Source: Bacillota bacterium
Lineage (GTDB): Bacteria; Bacillota; Clostridia; Oscillospirales; Ruminococcaceae
Assembly: GCA_023421245.1 (NCBI GenBank)
Contig: JAEZTV010000011.1
Coordinates: 1-35,392 of the forward strand
Length of the DNA: 35,392 nucleotides
Direction of reading: 5' to 3'
A program made the translations under genes and the position numbers. Shown piece by piece: positions 16,443 to 24,208 of this stretch. The number at the start of each line of letters is the position of its first letter. The first letter of the stretch is position 1. The notes below the pieces were generated by a model. That model did not search any database. It was not told the DNA's origin and worked only from the letters and a program-made list of their open reading frames with translations.

Positions 16443-17189
16443 TTACTGCTCCTCCAAAAGATAATGCAGCATCCGCTCCGGATTCTCCAAAAAACGGCGG
16501 GTCAGCTGGTAATGCTCGGTCTGCCGGTAGTCCACCGAGCAGATGCCGTCCTCCGACAGCCGGTACACCTCAGCACCCGGGTAGGTCATCAGTATCGGCG
16601 AGTGCGTCGCGATGATGAACTGACAGTCTTGCTCTGTCAGCGCGTGGATATGGACCATCAGGCTCATCAGGCGGCTGGGAGAAAGGGCCGATTCCGGCTC
16701 GTCAAGCAGGTAGATCCCATTTCCGGCAAATCGGTTTTCCACCAGCGCAAGAAAACTCTCCCCGTGCGACTGCGCATGCAGTGACCGCTCCCCGTAGCTT
16801 GTACCAACCTTCCTTTTAAACTCGTCTTCGTACACCTCGTCAATGTAGCTGGCCGTGTTGTAAAAACTCTCCGCCCGCAAAAAGAATCCGTCCTTTGGGT
16901 AGGCGCTCTTTGAGAGGGTCAGATGTCTGAATAGCTCCGAGTGGGTCGCACTGGTGGAAAAGCTGAAGTTACGGGTTCCGCCTTCGGCGTTAAAGCCATA
17001 AGCCACCGCAATTGCCTCGAGCAGCGTCGATTTGCCCGTACCGTTTTCACCGACCAAAAAGGTGACCGCCTTAGAAAAGGGCAGCTCTCCCATCCGCGCG
17101 AGATGGCGTACCACCGGCAGCTTGTGAAGATAGGATTCCTCATCCACCGGCAAGCTCAACCGAACGCTGCTGATATAGTTGTGTTGCAT
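16443..17189 (-). CDS. AAA family ATPase, ABC-like
   Basis: A 248-aa soluble ATPase without membrane segments. Walker A is GENGTGKST (47-55), the ABC-like signature SHGES is at 141-145, Walker B is LLDEPE (161-166) and the H-loop is ATHSP (194-198). This layout is typical of stand-alone RecF/SMC-related ATPases of unknown function. The ATG at 17189 has AAAGGAG about 10 nt upstream, so the 24-codon upstream extension is not used. No nuclease or toxin gene is adjacent, so the usual defence association of such ATPases is not supported. A conserved promoter block lies 150 bp upstream. Confidence 0.9.
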   Translation of the reverse strand: MQHNYISSVRLSLPVDEESYLHKLPVVRHLARMGELPFSKAVTFLVGENGTGKSTLLEAIAVAYGFNAEGGTRNFSFSTSATHSELFRHLTLSKSAYPKDGFFLRAESFYNTASYIDEVYEDEFKRKVGTSYGERSLHAQSHGESFLALVENRFAGNGIYLLDEPESALSPSRLMSLMVHIHALTEQDCQFIIATHSPILMTYPGAEVYRLSEDGICSVDYRQTEHYQLTRRFLENPERMLHYLLEEQ

Positions 17190-17338
17190 CGGGCGGCTCC
17201 TTTCTTTTAAAACAGGCGCACTCCGCGGCTTCAAAAGCCGGCACTGTTTTGCGGTTTTCACACCTTTTCAGGTTGTTCAGGTGCAAGGGCCTCGGGGCTT
17301 TCGGTTTAATCCCTTGCCCTGAAAATACAATAAATTCA

Positions 17339-17398
17339 GTATACCAAATCATTTCGTCCATGGAAAGAATATGGGCGGCATCTATATTATGCTGTGCA
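17339..17398 (-). promoter_or_regulatory. Conserved extended -10 promoter block, copy A
   Basis: About 45 bp shared, at roughly 80% identity, with 18809-18866. On the minus strand it reads CATATTCTTTCCAT, a 16-bp spacer, then TTGGTATACT, an extended -10 element. It is positioned to drive the AAA ATPase gene. The conservation extends beyond the hexamers and suggests an additional binding factor or a mobile promoter. Confidence 0.6.
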
Positions 17399-17476
17399 TT
17401 ACGCCTTGCGCGGCGCAGCCATGGCTTATGTCGCAGCCTACCCACTAACACGGGCGTTAAGTGGGGATACCGCGCA

Positions 17477-17863
17477 TCATCCGGCGGCTGTAATCTCCCG
17501 TTGCAGCTTCTTTGTCAGCTTTTCAAACACCAGGCGGTAGCTGTCGTCTATCATCATCTTGAGCTGCCCGTCCTGCAAATCGCCGCCCAAATTCACCGAG
17601 TTCCAGGTGCGCTTATCGCTGTAAAAACCCGGCATCACCTCGGGATGTGCGCTGCGCAAAAGCTCTGCCATCATGGGGTCGCATTTAAGGTTGATGAGGT
17701 CTTTGCCCGCATAGGCGGGGTCGTATTGTTCCGACGGGTGCATAAGTGCCGCGAACAGCTTGCCGCCCACCATATAGCGGTACCAGCCCCATTCTGCCTT
17801 AAAGTCCTTCGCCACACCGGGTTTTGCAAGCAGGTATTCGTCCAGCCATGGGTAGTTATTCAT
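17477..17863 (-). CDS. MmcQ/YjbR family protein
   Basis: A 128-aa protein of the MmcQ/YjbR (DUF419) family, which has a CyaY-like fold and is annotated as DNA-binding. Family landmarks are WGWYRYMVGGKLFAAL, INLKCDP and a SDKRTWNSVNL segment near residues 80-95. The ATG at 17863 follows AAAGGAGAGAG. It begins 13 nt after the stop of the SPL-family radical SAM gene, whose stop overlaps this ribosome site, so the two form an operon. Function is not established. Confidence 0.92.
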   Translation of the reverse strand: MNNYPWLDEYLLAKPGVAKDFKAEWGWYRYMVGGKLFAALMHPSEQYDPAYAGKDLINLKCDPMMAELLRSAHPEVMPGFYSDKRTWNSVNLGGDLQDGQLKMMIDDSYRLVFEKLTKKLQREITAAG

Positions 17864-17876
17864 CTTTCTCTCTCCT

Positions 17877-18755
17877 TTAAAATAGTGTCATCTGCTCGCC
17901 GGCCTTCTTATCCTCAAACTCGCTTAGGTATGCAAACACCGCGTCGGGCGAGTGCAATACACCGTGTTCTTTGCACTGGGCACGGAAAATCTTCATCAGT
18001 GCCCCATGGGTTGGGCTGTTGCAGGAATATCTGTTGCCAAACGCATCAATATACCGCTCTTTCAACCCGGGGAAGTGCTCGTCGAGCTTATTGTAGAAAT
18101 ACTCCCTGTCCCCCTCGCGCAGGGTTACGCCCATGCCAAAGCAGATAATCCCCTTTACCTTTGCCGCAAAGCAGTAGTCTAAAATCCCCCGCAGGTTTTC
18201 CTCCGTATCATTGATAAAGGGCAGGATGGGGCAAAGCCACACCACCGTGGGGATTCCCTCATCCCGCAGGAGGTTCAGCACCTCCGCACGCCGTGCCGTG
18301 GTGCAGACGTTTGGCTCCAGAACACGGCAGAGGGCTTCATCCATCGTGGTTAGCGTCATCTGCACCACGCATTTGGTTTTTTCATTGATGCTCCCGAGCA
18401 AATCCAAATCCCGCAGAATCAGATCAGATTTTGTAATGACCGAAAAACCGAATTCGTACCGGTCAATGAGCGTAAGGCACCGGCGGGTAAGGCGTTCCTC
18501 CTTCTCCAGCGGCAGGTACGGGTCGCACATGGAACCGGTACTTATCATGCACCGTCTGCGCTTGCGGCGCAGGGCATCCTCTAAAAGCAGGGGCGCGTTG
18601 CGCTTAATTTCCACATCCTCAAACGCGTGGTCCATCTGGTAACAGGCGCTGCGCGAGTCGCAGTATATGCAGCCGTGGGTGCAGCCCCGGTAAAGGTTCA
18701 TGCCGTTTTGAGCGGAGAGAATCCCCTTAACATCCTTGTAGTGCGTGGTGCTCAC
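17877..18755 (-). CDS. SPL family radical SAM protein
   Basis: A 292-aa radical SAM protein of the spore-photoproduct-lyase-related family. The 4Fe-4S cysteines are 25, 29 and 32 in RGCTHGCIYCD (CxxxCxxC). CMISTGSMCDPY and SVITKSDLILRDLDLL are typical SPL-family segments. It is shorter than true SplB and its substrate is unknown. The start is GTG at 18755; the AAGGGG next to it is very close, so the start is the least certain part. It heads an operon with the MmcQ/YjbR gene and has the conserved promoter block about 50 bp upstream. Confidence 0.92.
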   Translation of the reverse strand: MSTTHYKDVKGILSAQNGMNLYRGCTHGCIYCDSRSACYQMDHAFEDVEIKRNAPLLLEDALRRKRRRCMISTGSMCDPYLPLEKEERLTRRCLTLIDRYEFGFSVITKSDLILRDLDLLGSINEKTKCVVQMTLTTMDEALCRVLEPNVCTTARRAEVLNLLRDEGIPTVVWLCPILPFINDTEENLRGILDYCFAAKVKGIICFGMGVTLREGDREYFYNKLDEHFPGLKERYIDAFGNRYSCNSPTHGALMKIFRAQCKEHGVLHSPDAVFAYLSEFEDKKAGEQMTLF

Positions 18756-18808
18756 CCCTTCTGTTTGTCCAATCAGTACTGCAGCATCTTGAAACGATAT
18801 TTAGTTTA

Positions 18809-18866
18809 GTATACCAAATCGTTTTGCCTATGGGAAGAATATGTGCGGTATTTTTTGTGCGGTGCG
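18809..18866 (-). promoter_or_regulatory. Conserved extended -10 promoter block, copy B
   Basis: Matches copy A at 17339-17398. The minus strand reads CATATTCTTCCCAT, spacer, then TTGGTATACT, about 50 bp upstream of the SPL-family gene. Confidence 0.6.
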
Positions 18867-18897
18867 GCTTGTACCGCGACGCACAGCCTTTCAGGCG

Positions 18898-18940
18898 CCA
18901 AAAAGCGCGGATGAGGAGAACACTCCGCATCCGCGCTTTG
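18898..18940 (-). terminator. Terminator after L25 gene
   Basis: AAAGCGCGGATG / CATCCGCGCTTT perfect 12-bp stem; the minus strand continues CGCTTTTTGG. It lies about 80 bp beyond the L25 stop. Confidence 0.85.
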
Positions 18941-19021
18941 TTCACTTTTGCTTTGGCGTTTTTCTCCCGCAATCGGGGCGATTCCTTGTACAGGCTTTGG
19001 CTCACCGCACTTAGCAGCGCC

Positions 19022-19609
19022 TTATTCCTCCGCTTCCGCCTCAGGCTCTTCCTGTACGGCGGGGCCTGTCTTGCTTCTGTCAATGATGTTAATAACCATG
19101 GTGTCCTCACCGATTAAAAGCTTGACGTTTTTGTTTTTGGCAATATCCAAATCCTCAACCTTCACGGTGGTTCCCGCGGGCATTCCGTCAAGATCAATGG
19201 TTACACTTTCAACCAAGTGCTTGGGCAGCGCCGTGTGGGGAATCTCCTCAATATGCTGCTGAATGATGTTTTGGTTCTTGTCTTTATTAATCAGCACCAC
19301 CTGCGCCACGCTGTTAATCGCTTCATCCGAAACAAGGCTTTGAAACTCTAAATGCTCCACCTGTCCGCTGACCGGCTCGCGCGTAATCTCTTTAAACAGC
19401 ACGTTGTGTTTCTTTCTGCCAACCGCAATCGAAAGGGTGTTTCCCTTTGATTTTTCGTTTAGAAAACGAATTGTATCGGCCAGTGGAATCTGGAGCAGTA
19501 TCGACTCCTCTAAATTTACGCCGTAAATGCAGGCCGGAACAATGCCCGCCCTTCTTAATTGTTTCGCCTTGGCGTTCTGGTCCCGATATTCAGCCTTTAA
19601 GTTATACAT
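19022..19609 (-). CDS. rplY: Ribosomal protein L25 / general stress protein Ctc
   Basis: A 195-aa long-form L25 (Ctc/TL5 type) that binds 5S rRNA on the large subunit. The N-terminal domain begins MYNLKAEYRDQNAKAKQLRR with VPACIYG, and the C-terminal TL5 domain contains LPKHLVESVTIDLDGMPAGT and DLDIAKNKNVKLL. The protein ends in an acidic tail (EEPEAEAEE). The ATG at 19609 has AGGAGG 7 nt upstream; the 30-codon upstream extension is not L25. It is a single-gene unit with its own promoter and terminator. Confidence 0.95.
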   Translation of the reverse strand: MYNLKAEYRDQNAKAKQLRRAGIVPACIYGVNLEESILLQIPLADTIRFLNEKSKGNTLSIAVGRKKHNVLFKEITREPVSGQVEHLEFQSLVSDEAINSVAQVVLINKDKNQNIIQQHIEEIPHTALPKHLVESVTIDLDGMPAGTTVKVEDLDIAKNKNVKLLIGEDTMVINIIDRSKTGPAVQEEPEAEAEE

Positions 19610-19694
19610 CGTATTACCTCCTAAAAAAACATTGTGATTCATCAGGGCAGAAAACCCGCTTGGTTTTCTATCCTTTTCTGGGGCCCGTATACTA

Positions 19695-19722
19695 AGCATA
19701 ACATATTTTTAAGGTAAATCAA
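19695..19722 (-). promoter_or_regulatory. Promoter of L25 gene
   Basis: TTGATT (complement of 19717-19722), 16-bp spacer, TATGCT (complement of 19695-19700), about 90 bp upstream of the start. Confidence 0.6.
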
Positions 19723-19856
19723 AATTTTTGCATCCGGTTAAACACGCATCCCTTACCGCCTGGATGATACTACGCGCGAAACTTCTGCGCTTTGCCCGCT
19801 TGTGCTCGAAAAAACAGCCCCGCAGCACTCTCTCAAAATCAGGAAGGTCCGGACCG

Positions 19857-19887
19857 CAAACAAAGGGCCGCGCATACCGCGCGGCCC
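19857..19887 (-). terminator. Terminator after P-II remnant
   Basis: GGGCCGCGC / GCGCGGCCC 9-bp stem with 5-nt loop, then TTTGTTTG on the minus strand, just beyond the P-II stop codon. Confidence 0.75.
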
Positions 19888-19903
19888 GCCTCTCTTGCTT
19901 TTG

Positions 19904-20257
19904 TTACAAGGCTTTGCAGCCTTCTTCGCCTGTACCTACCTTGATTACGTTTTCAATGTCATAGATGAAGATCTTTCCGCCGCCAATATTACCCGTGTAC
20001 AGCACCTTCTTTCCTGCGTCAACCAACACCTCTGCCGGAACCGTGCATATCACAAGATCGGCCTGTACCTTGGGCAAAAGCCTTGTGCGTAAAGAAGTGC
20101 ACAGAACACAAACGGTATAATGGTGCCATTTGTGCCCTGTAATACTTGTCACCGGCACCGTCCGTACGCTTGTCACGATGCTTTGCGCGGTGCTTACCGT
20201 CATATCCCTTTTCTTTATATGCAGATATGTTGATGACTCTTGCTTTAACCATAGCAA
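19904..20257 (-). pseudogene. Nitrogen regulatory protein P-II, N-terminally degraded
   Basis: The last 56 residues of the 117-codon frame align with GlnB/GlnK: LLPKV, then exactly 23 residues, then TGNIGGGKIF and the C-terminal VGTGEEGCKAL. The usual N-terminal strand (KKIEAIIRPEKL type) and the T-loop with its Tyr are absent. Between MTVS and LLPKV there are 42 unrelated residues where P-II has about 28. A second frame covers part of the same stretch, which suggests a frameshift or replacement. No clear ribosome site precedes either possible start. It may be a functionless relic or, less likely, a variant with a remodelled T-loop. Confidence 0.6.
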
Positions 20258-20353
20258 TCATAAGGAAGATAAAACACCGTGTATTGTAGTTATAATTTTC
20301 TTTCCTTTGTCTTTGTTAAGACCGGGATTATTATTCGTCCCACAATAAAACAT

Positions 20354-20384
20354 GAAAGACCTCTCATTGATGAGAGATCTTTTC
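20354..20384 (-). terminator. Terminator after exporter gene
   Basis: GAAAGACCTCTCAT / ATGAGAGATCTTTTC stem around a 2-nt loop, 30 bp beyond the stop codon of the exporter gene. Confidence 0.65.
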
Positions 20385-20415
20385 TTCTGCCTCATATTGG
20401 TACGGGGTCCGTCTT

Positions 20416-20964
20416 TTAAGCATCCTCTTCGGTCTTTTCCGCAATCTCCCTTTTCAGCCATCTGTCAACCCTGCTTCTTTCCAGGAGCTTATTTATCGCT
20501 ATCGCAAAAACAACACCGATCGCGGTATCAAACATTCTGCCGAACGCATATGTAATATAGTTTTCCGGCGCATGAAATAAGATAATACAAAGCACCACTC
20601 CGCCGGGCTGTACCGCACCCGGCCACTTAAACGTAACCGACAACCAGACCAAAAGAATAATTCCAAAAAAGATTAATGCAACCTTCAAATAGTAATTCCC
20701 CTTCGGAAAAATCCAATGTTCTGCCCAGAATATCGCTATCCCCAAAAATCCGCCGATAATTGTTCCAATAAGCCTGTTTCCGCCGCTCTTTTTTGAATCC
20801 TCAATACCGTTGCCCATACCAAATATAACGCCAATACAGGCAAACGTGGGATCTCCCCCAAAGGGAAGGTAGATAAGAGCTAGAATTGCCGTCGCTAAAG
20901 CGGTTTTCAAACTTCTTTGACCAAGGCCCGGTATCATTGCATGAATTGGTTTGTGCCTGCGCAT
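20416..20964 (-). CDS. Aromatic acid exporter-like membrane protein
   Basis: A 182-aa membrane protein resembling the N-terminal domain of the ArAE/FUSC exporter family. It begins MRRHKPIHAMIPGLGQRSLK, with the GLGQRSLKTALATAI entry helix, FACIGVIFGMG, and a glycine-rich GGNRLIGTIIGGFLGI helix. About five hydrophobic segments are visible, then a charged tail (LKREIAEKTEEDA). It is about the length of the membrane half alone, so the soluble domain of long family members is missing. The ATG at 20964 follows AGAGGG by about 10 nt. An imperfect 14-bp inverted repeat lies 55-95 bp upstream. Substrate unknown. Confidence 0.85.
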   Translation of the reverse strand: MRRHKPIHAMIPGLGQRSLKTALATAILALIYLPFGGDPTFACIGVIFGMGNGIEDSKKSGGNRLIGTIIGGFLGIAIFWAEHWIFPKGNYYLKVALIFFGIILLVWLSVTFKWPGAVQPGGVVLCIILFHAPENYITYAFGRMFDTAIGVVFAIAINKLLERSRVDRWLKREIAEKTEEDA

Positions 20965-21018
20965 ATATCAAAATCCCTCTGCTCATTCCATTTTTACACT
21001 TCATTTTGGCTGCCTATC

Positions 21019-21060
21019 TATGATACAAACTATAAATACCTCCTACTATAGTTTATCATA
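21019..21060. promoter_or_regulatory. Operator-like inverted repeat upstream of exporter gene
   Basis: TATGATACAAACTATA (21019-21034) mirrors TATAGTTTATCATA (21047-21060) as a 14-bp inverted repeat with a 2-nt bulge and 12-nt centre. On the minus strand an AGGAGG and a TATGAT lie within it. It looks like a regulator site for the exporter, possibly bound by the nearby MerR regulator; the binding partner is a guess. Confidence 0.5.
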
Positions 21061-21430
21061 CAAAATTAAAAAAGCTATAACATTGTTACGTTTGCCGCTA
21101 TCTATCCTGTTCTGTATCGTTTTGCTTGATTATCCTCCACCCGCTTATCCCTTGTTTTACTATAGTCGTGTTATTAAGCGGTAACAACGCGGTTGTAATC
21201 AAGATTGCAGCTTCTTATTCTATTGTGGCGGATGTATCGGCGTTGCGGCTAAAAAGAGTAACATGCGGCAATGAACGCTACAGCCTGATGCTTAATGTGC
21301 CGGAGCATAAAGCAGCGCTGTGCAGAAAATCGGATGAAAGATAATTTCAAGAAGCCTATTGACTCTCACATTATGGTATACTTTATACTGTAATTGAGCT
21401 CAAGAAACACATATATGTGAGGAAATAAAG
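21061..21430. other. Intergenic region between exporter and MerR genes
   Basis: No supported gene in this stretch. It contains the MerR promoter (21359-21389) and a perfect 12-bp palindrome CACATATATGTG at 21408-21419 just before the ribosome site. The small frame at 21126-21344 has no ribosome site or family features. Confidence 0.5.
21359..21389 (+). promoter_or_regulatory. MerR-type promoter with 19-bp spacer
   Basis: TTGACT (21359-21364) and TATACT (21384-21389) are separated by 19 bp, the over-long spacing that MerR-family activators correct by twisting DNA. A second TATACT at 21377-21382 would leave only 12 bp. This fits autoregulation of the downstream gene. Confidence 0.55.
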
Positions 21431-22249
21431 ATGCTGAAAATAGGTGATTTCTCAAAACTATCAAGGATCAGTATTCGGATGCTGCGGCATTACGATGAAA
21501 TCGGTCTGCTGGTTCCAAAGACCACCGATAACTTTACCTCCTACCGCTACTATGCGGAGGATCAGCTGCCGGCAGCCGCACGAATCACAGCGCTGCGCGA
21601 TATGGGCTTTTGCCTTTCCACCATCGTGGAAATCCTGAAAAGCTATGATAATCCGCAGGCGTTGGCTGAATATCTGGCGGTAAAGCAGGCAGAGGTGCAG
21701 GCCGAAGCAGAGGAAACCAAACGCCGTTTACTTCTCCTTGACACAGCCATAAAACGGCTGAGAAAGGACGAAACCGCTATGAACTACAATGTGACTGTAA
21801 AAACTTTTCCCGAGCGCTATGTCGCCAGTGTACGCAAGGTCATTCCCGCCTACGATCAGGAGGGGATGCTTTGGGGCACGATGATGGCCGAAACCGCTCC
21901 CCTGGGGATGCAGCCTGCCGACAACTGCAACAGCCTTGCCATGTTCCACGACGAGGGCTATAAGGAGAGCGACGTGGACGTGGAAGTGCAGATGACTGTT
22001 AAGGGCAGCTATAAAAACACAGAAAACGTGGTGTTTAAGACCGAACCTGCAATGGAGATTGCATCAGCAACCTACAAGGGCGGTTATGAGCAGCTCACTG
22101 CCGTAAACCAGGCGGTAGCAAGCTGGGTGCAGGATAACGGCTACGAATTTGACGGCATGATGTTCTGTATCTATCATGTCAGCCCTCACGAAACGCGCAA
22201 CCCCGATGAATATGTTACCGAGGTCTGCTACTCTGTGAAAAAGAAATAA
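21431..22249 (+). CDS. MerR family regulator with GyrI-like effector domain (BmrR-like)
   Basis: A 272-aa protein. The N-terminal MerR helix-turn-helix reads MLKIGDFSKLSRISIRMLRH followed by YDEIGLLVP and RYYAEDQL. A coiled coil spans about residues 75-112, then a GyrI-like ligand-binding domain from MNYNVTVKTFPERYVASVR to the end. This is the BmrR arrangement, a sensor of hydrophobic drugs. The ATG follows GAGGAAATAAAG. No efflux gene is directly downstream, so the target may be itself or the neighbouring exporter gene. Confidence 0.95.
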   Translation: MLKIGDFSKLSRISIRMLRHYDEIGLLVPKTTDNFTSYRYYAEDQLPAAARITALRDMGFCLSTIVEILKSYDNPQALAEYLAVKQAEVQAEAEETKRRLLLLDTAIKRLRKDETAMNYNVTVKTFPERYVASVRKVIPAYDQEGMLWGTMMAETAPLGMQPADNCNSLAMFHDEGYKESDVDVEVQMTVKGSYKNTENVVFKTEPAMEIASATYKGGYEQLTAVNQAVASWVQDNGYEFDGMMFCIYHVSPHETRNPDEYVTEVCYSVKKK

Positions 22250-22263
22250 GTCGCTTTCAAATT

Positions 22264-22302
22264 AAAAATACCGTCTGTTCTGAAAAGCAGGCGGTATTTT
22301 TT
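22264..22302 (+). terminator. Terminator after MerR gene
   Basis: AAAAATACCGTCTG / CAGGCGGTATTTTTT stem-loop, about 15 bp after the stop, with a T run. Confidence 0.88.
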
Positions 22303-22384
22303 ATGCCCTTTTTTGATGATGGGGGATGAGAAAACAGACACGAAAACCTGTCGTTTCGGGTTTGAGGGCGGGCTGACCGGCACA

Positions 22385-22429
22385 AAACACGGCAAAACCT
22401 TCCGCCAGTGGGAAGGTTCTGTCGTGTTT
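22385..22429 (-). terminator. Terminator after second AraC/GyrI gene
   Basis: AAACACGGCAAAACCTTCC pairs with GGAAGGTTCTGTCGTGTTT, giving a long stem with two mismatches. It lies 35 bp beyond the stop codon of the minus-strand gene. Confidence 0.8.
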
Positions 22430-22463
22430 CTTGTAGCAATCGTGGCCGGGCAATCGATTTTAT

Positions 22464-23429
22464 TTACTTCCGCACTGGCCTGATATACTTAAAAAACCGC
22501 TCCGGATTATGATAAAAGTAAATTATTCTGCCGGGGGAAGTATCAAAGCAGTAACCGGTGTCTGCAAAATCAAACGTTGCCATTGCCTTTTCAATCTTTT
22601 CCTCTACACTACGATTTTCCTGCTCATAATTAAACGGTCCATGCTCAAAAACAATATACTCGGCTTCGGGAATATCTATCATAAGCATTTGCGGCGGTAC
22701 TTCGCCCTGATAGTCAAAAGGAAGACGTACACCATAACACTCTGTACGCGGAATACCCCAATCGCAGAGCCTGCCCTCCGGATTATTGATGTATGCCATA
22801 ATCTGACCGCTGCCGCTGTTAATATCACTCCCGCCATCGTCATCCAATTTGCCCTTGATACTATCGAGCAAGCCGCAGATGGTTTCGCAGTCCTGTCCCG
22901 GAATCAGGCTTTGCTTTTCCCAAAAATCCCAATACCCGTTACTCTCATAGTTTTGAATGTGCAAAAATTTATGTGCGGGAATGGTTACGAAATAAATTTT
23001 AATATCCTCTGCAGACTTCATCATCCCAATCTCTCCTAATCCTAAAAAGTAGCGGTCGAAAGGGTTTATTTTTGTACGAAGAACGACAGGCCTAGGCCTT
23101 TTCCGGTACTCACTTGGCGTTACGCCATATGTACCTTTAAAAGCTCGGGTAAAAGCCTCATGCGATGAAAAGCCGTAATTAAAAGCAATATCCAAAAGGC
23201 TTTTTTCACTATCCCGAACCTCTTTTAGTGCAAAGGCTAATTTTCTGTACCGCAGGTATTCCCTAAATTGCATCCCCGATATTTCTTTGAATTTTCTCGT
23301 TGTATAAAACTCGGAATAACCCAGCCTGCGAGAAAGAAACCGTAGTGTCAAGGCTTCATCATTATAATTTTTAATACATTTGTCAATTTCATCAACAATT
23401 AATTGAATCAGCTTCTGCCACTCGTACAT
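22464..23429 (-). CDS. AraC family regulator with GyrI-like effector domain
   Basis: A 321-aa regulator. The AraC helix-turn-helix pair lies at about 22-115 (FLSRRLGYSEFYTTRKFKEI and DIAFNYGFSSHEAFTRAFKG). A GyrI-like effector domain covers about 145-320 (IKIYFVTIPAHKFLHIQNYE, then MLMIDIPEAEYIVFEHGPF and FDTSPGRIIYFY). It differs clearly from the AraC/GyrI protein at 14671-15525, so this is not a recent duplicate. The ATG follows AAAGGGG by about 10 nt. Ligand and targets unknown. Confidence 0.94.
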   Translation of the reverse strand: MYEWQKLIQLIVDEIDKCIKNYNDEALTLRFLSRRLGYSEFYTTRKFKEISGMQFREYLRYRKLAFALKEVRDSEKSLLDIAFNYGFSSHEAFTRAFKGTYGVTPSEYRKRPRPVVLRTKINPFDRYFLGLGEIGMMKSAEDIKIYFVTIPAHKFLHIQNYESNGYWDFWEKQSLIPGQDCETICGLLDSIKGKLDDDGGSDINSGSGQIMAYINNPEGRLCDWGIPRTECYGVRLPFDYQGEVPPQMLMIDIPEAEYIVFEHGPFNYEQENRSVEEKIEKAMATFDFADTGYCFDTSPGRIIYFYHNPERFFKYIRPVRK

Positions 23430-23705
23430 TTGTTTATTTACCCCTTTTCAACCGCCCTGTATTTAGTATAAAGAAACAGAGAGATGACTGCTTGATTTTA
23501 CTTGCTGTAATTTCGCTTTTCTTTTTTAAGTTCTGCACCTTTGCGTCCGGCCTGCAATATAAGGTTTATAATACCTCCATTAAAGGAGCTTTTCATAAAC
23601 CGCCGGGACCATCCGACTCATTAATAGCCCCCTCCGGCAAGCGGGTGCGAGCAATATCAATTTCGGATATCATACAAGTTTTAGCGCGTGATTCAAACTA
23701 TCATT
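23430..23705. other. Intergenic region upstream of AraC gene
   Basis: No supported gene. A TATACT (complement of 23466-23471) may be the -10 of the minus-strand AraC gene. A nested dyad GGTTTAT...CTCC...GGAG...ATAAACC spans about 23563-23601. Confidence 0.4.
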
Positions 23706-23996
23706 TCACCGAGGCTGTGCTCTTTCGGCGGTATTATTTTTAATCCTGTGGTATGCTTTTGCCGCAAATACAATAATCAAGTAGATAATAGCTCCATTGA
23801 GTAAGAATCCCAAAGGATTTAGGCGCATTGATATAAGTGGGTTTATTCCAATTACACTATCATAGACAGATAAAAACGGTATTGGAAAACCAACTTTATA
23901 TTCAAAATTATCTATTACTTTGAACGGCAAAACATAGGATAAAAGAACCTCTGTCCAAAAGGCTATGTTAACTATTCGCCAATTAATCTTTTTCAT
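23706..23996 (-). CDS. Small hypothetical membrane protein
   Basis: A 96-aa protein of unknown family. It has a hydrophobic N-terminal segment (VNIAFWTEVLLSYVLPFKVI, about 9-28) and a second one near 65-83 (GFLLNGAIIYLIIVFAAKAY), with a basic C-terminus. The ATG at 23996 follows AGGGAG by 7 nt. The base composition is more AT-rich than the core genes nearby. No neighbour suggests a function. Confidence 0.65.
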   Translation of the reverse strand: MKKINWRIVNIAFWTEVLLSYVLPFKVIDNFEYKVGFPIPFLSVYDSVIGINPLISMRLNPLGFLLNGAIIYLIIVFAAKAYHRIKNNTAERAQPR

Positions 23997-24208
23997 TTTA
24001 AAACTCCCTAAAACACAAATAATCTTTACTTTATTTTAGCATGAATAAAACAAAACGTCACATATGAGTTCAAATCCCCATATGCGACGTTTTCATGTTC
24101 TATTAATACAAAATAACTGCAGCTTCGGGCACGGGTATAAAAAACCAAACGATTTCTAACGCTTGAATGGTTCAATCGGCGTGCAAGCTCATCCTGCCCT
24201 CGTCTTGA

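Noticed and set aside
16443..17189. Stand-alone AAA ATPase as part of a defence system
   Set aside because: No neighbouring nuclease, toxin, reverse transcriptase or phage gene; the adjacent genes are MmcQ/YjbR, SPL-family radical SAM and SDR.
23492..23743. 83-codon plus-strand frame with hydrophobic start
   Set aside because: Start is TTG with a weak ribosome site, it overlaps the 3' end of the membrane protein gene, and the rest is not protein-like.
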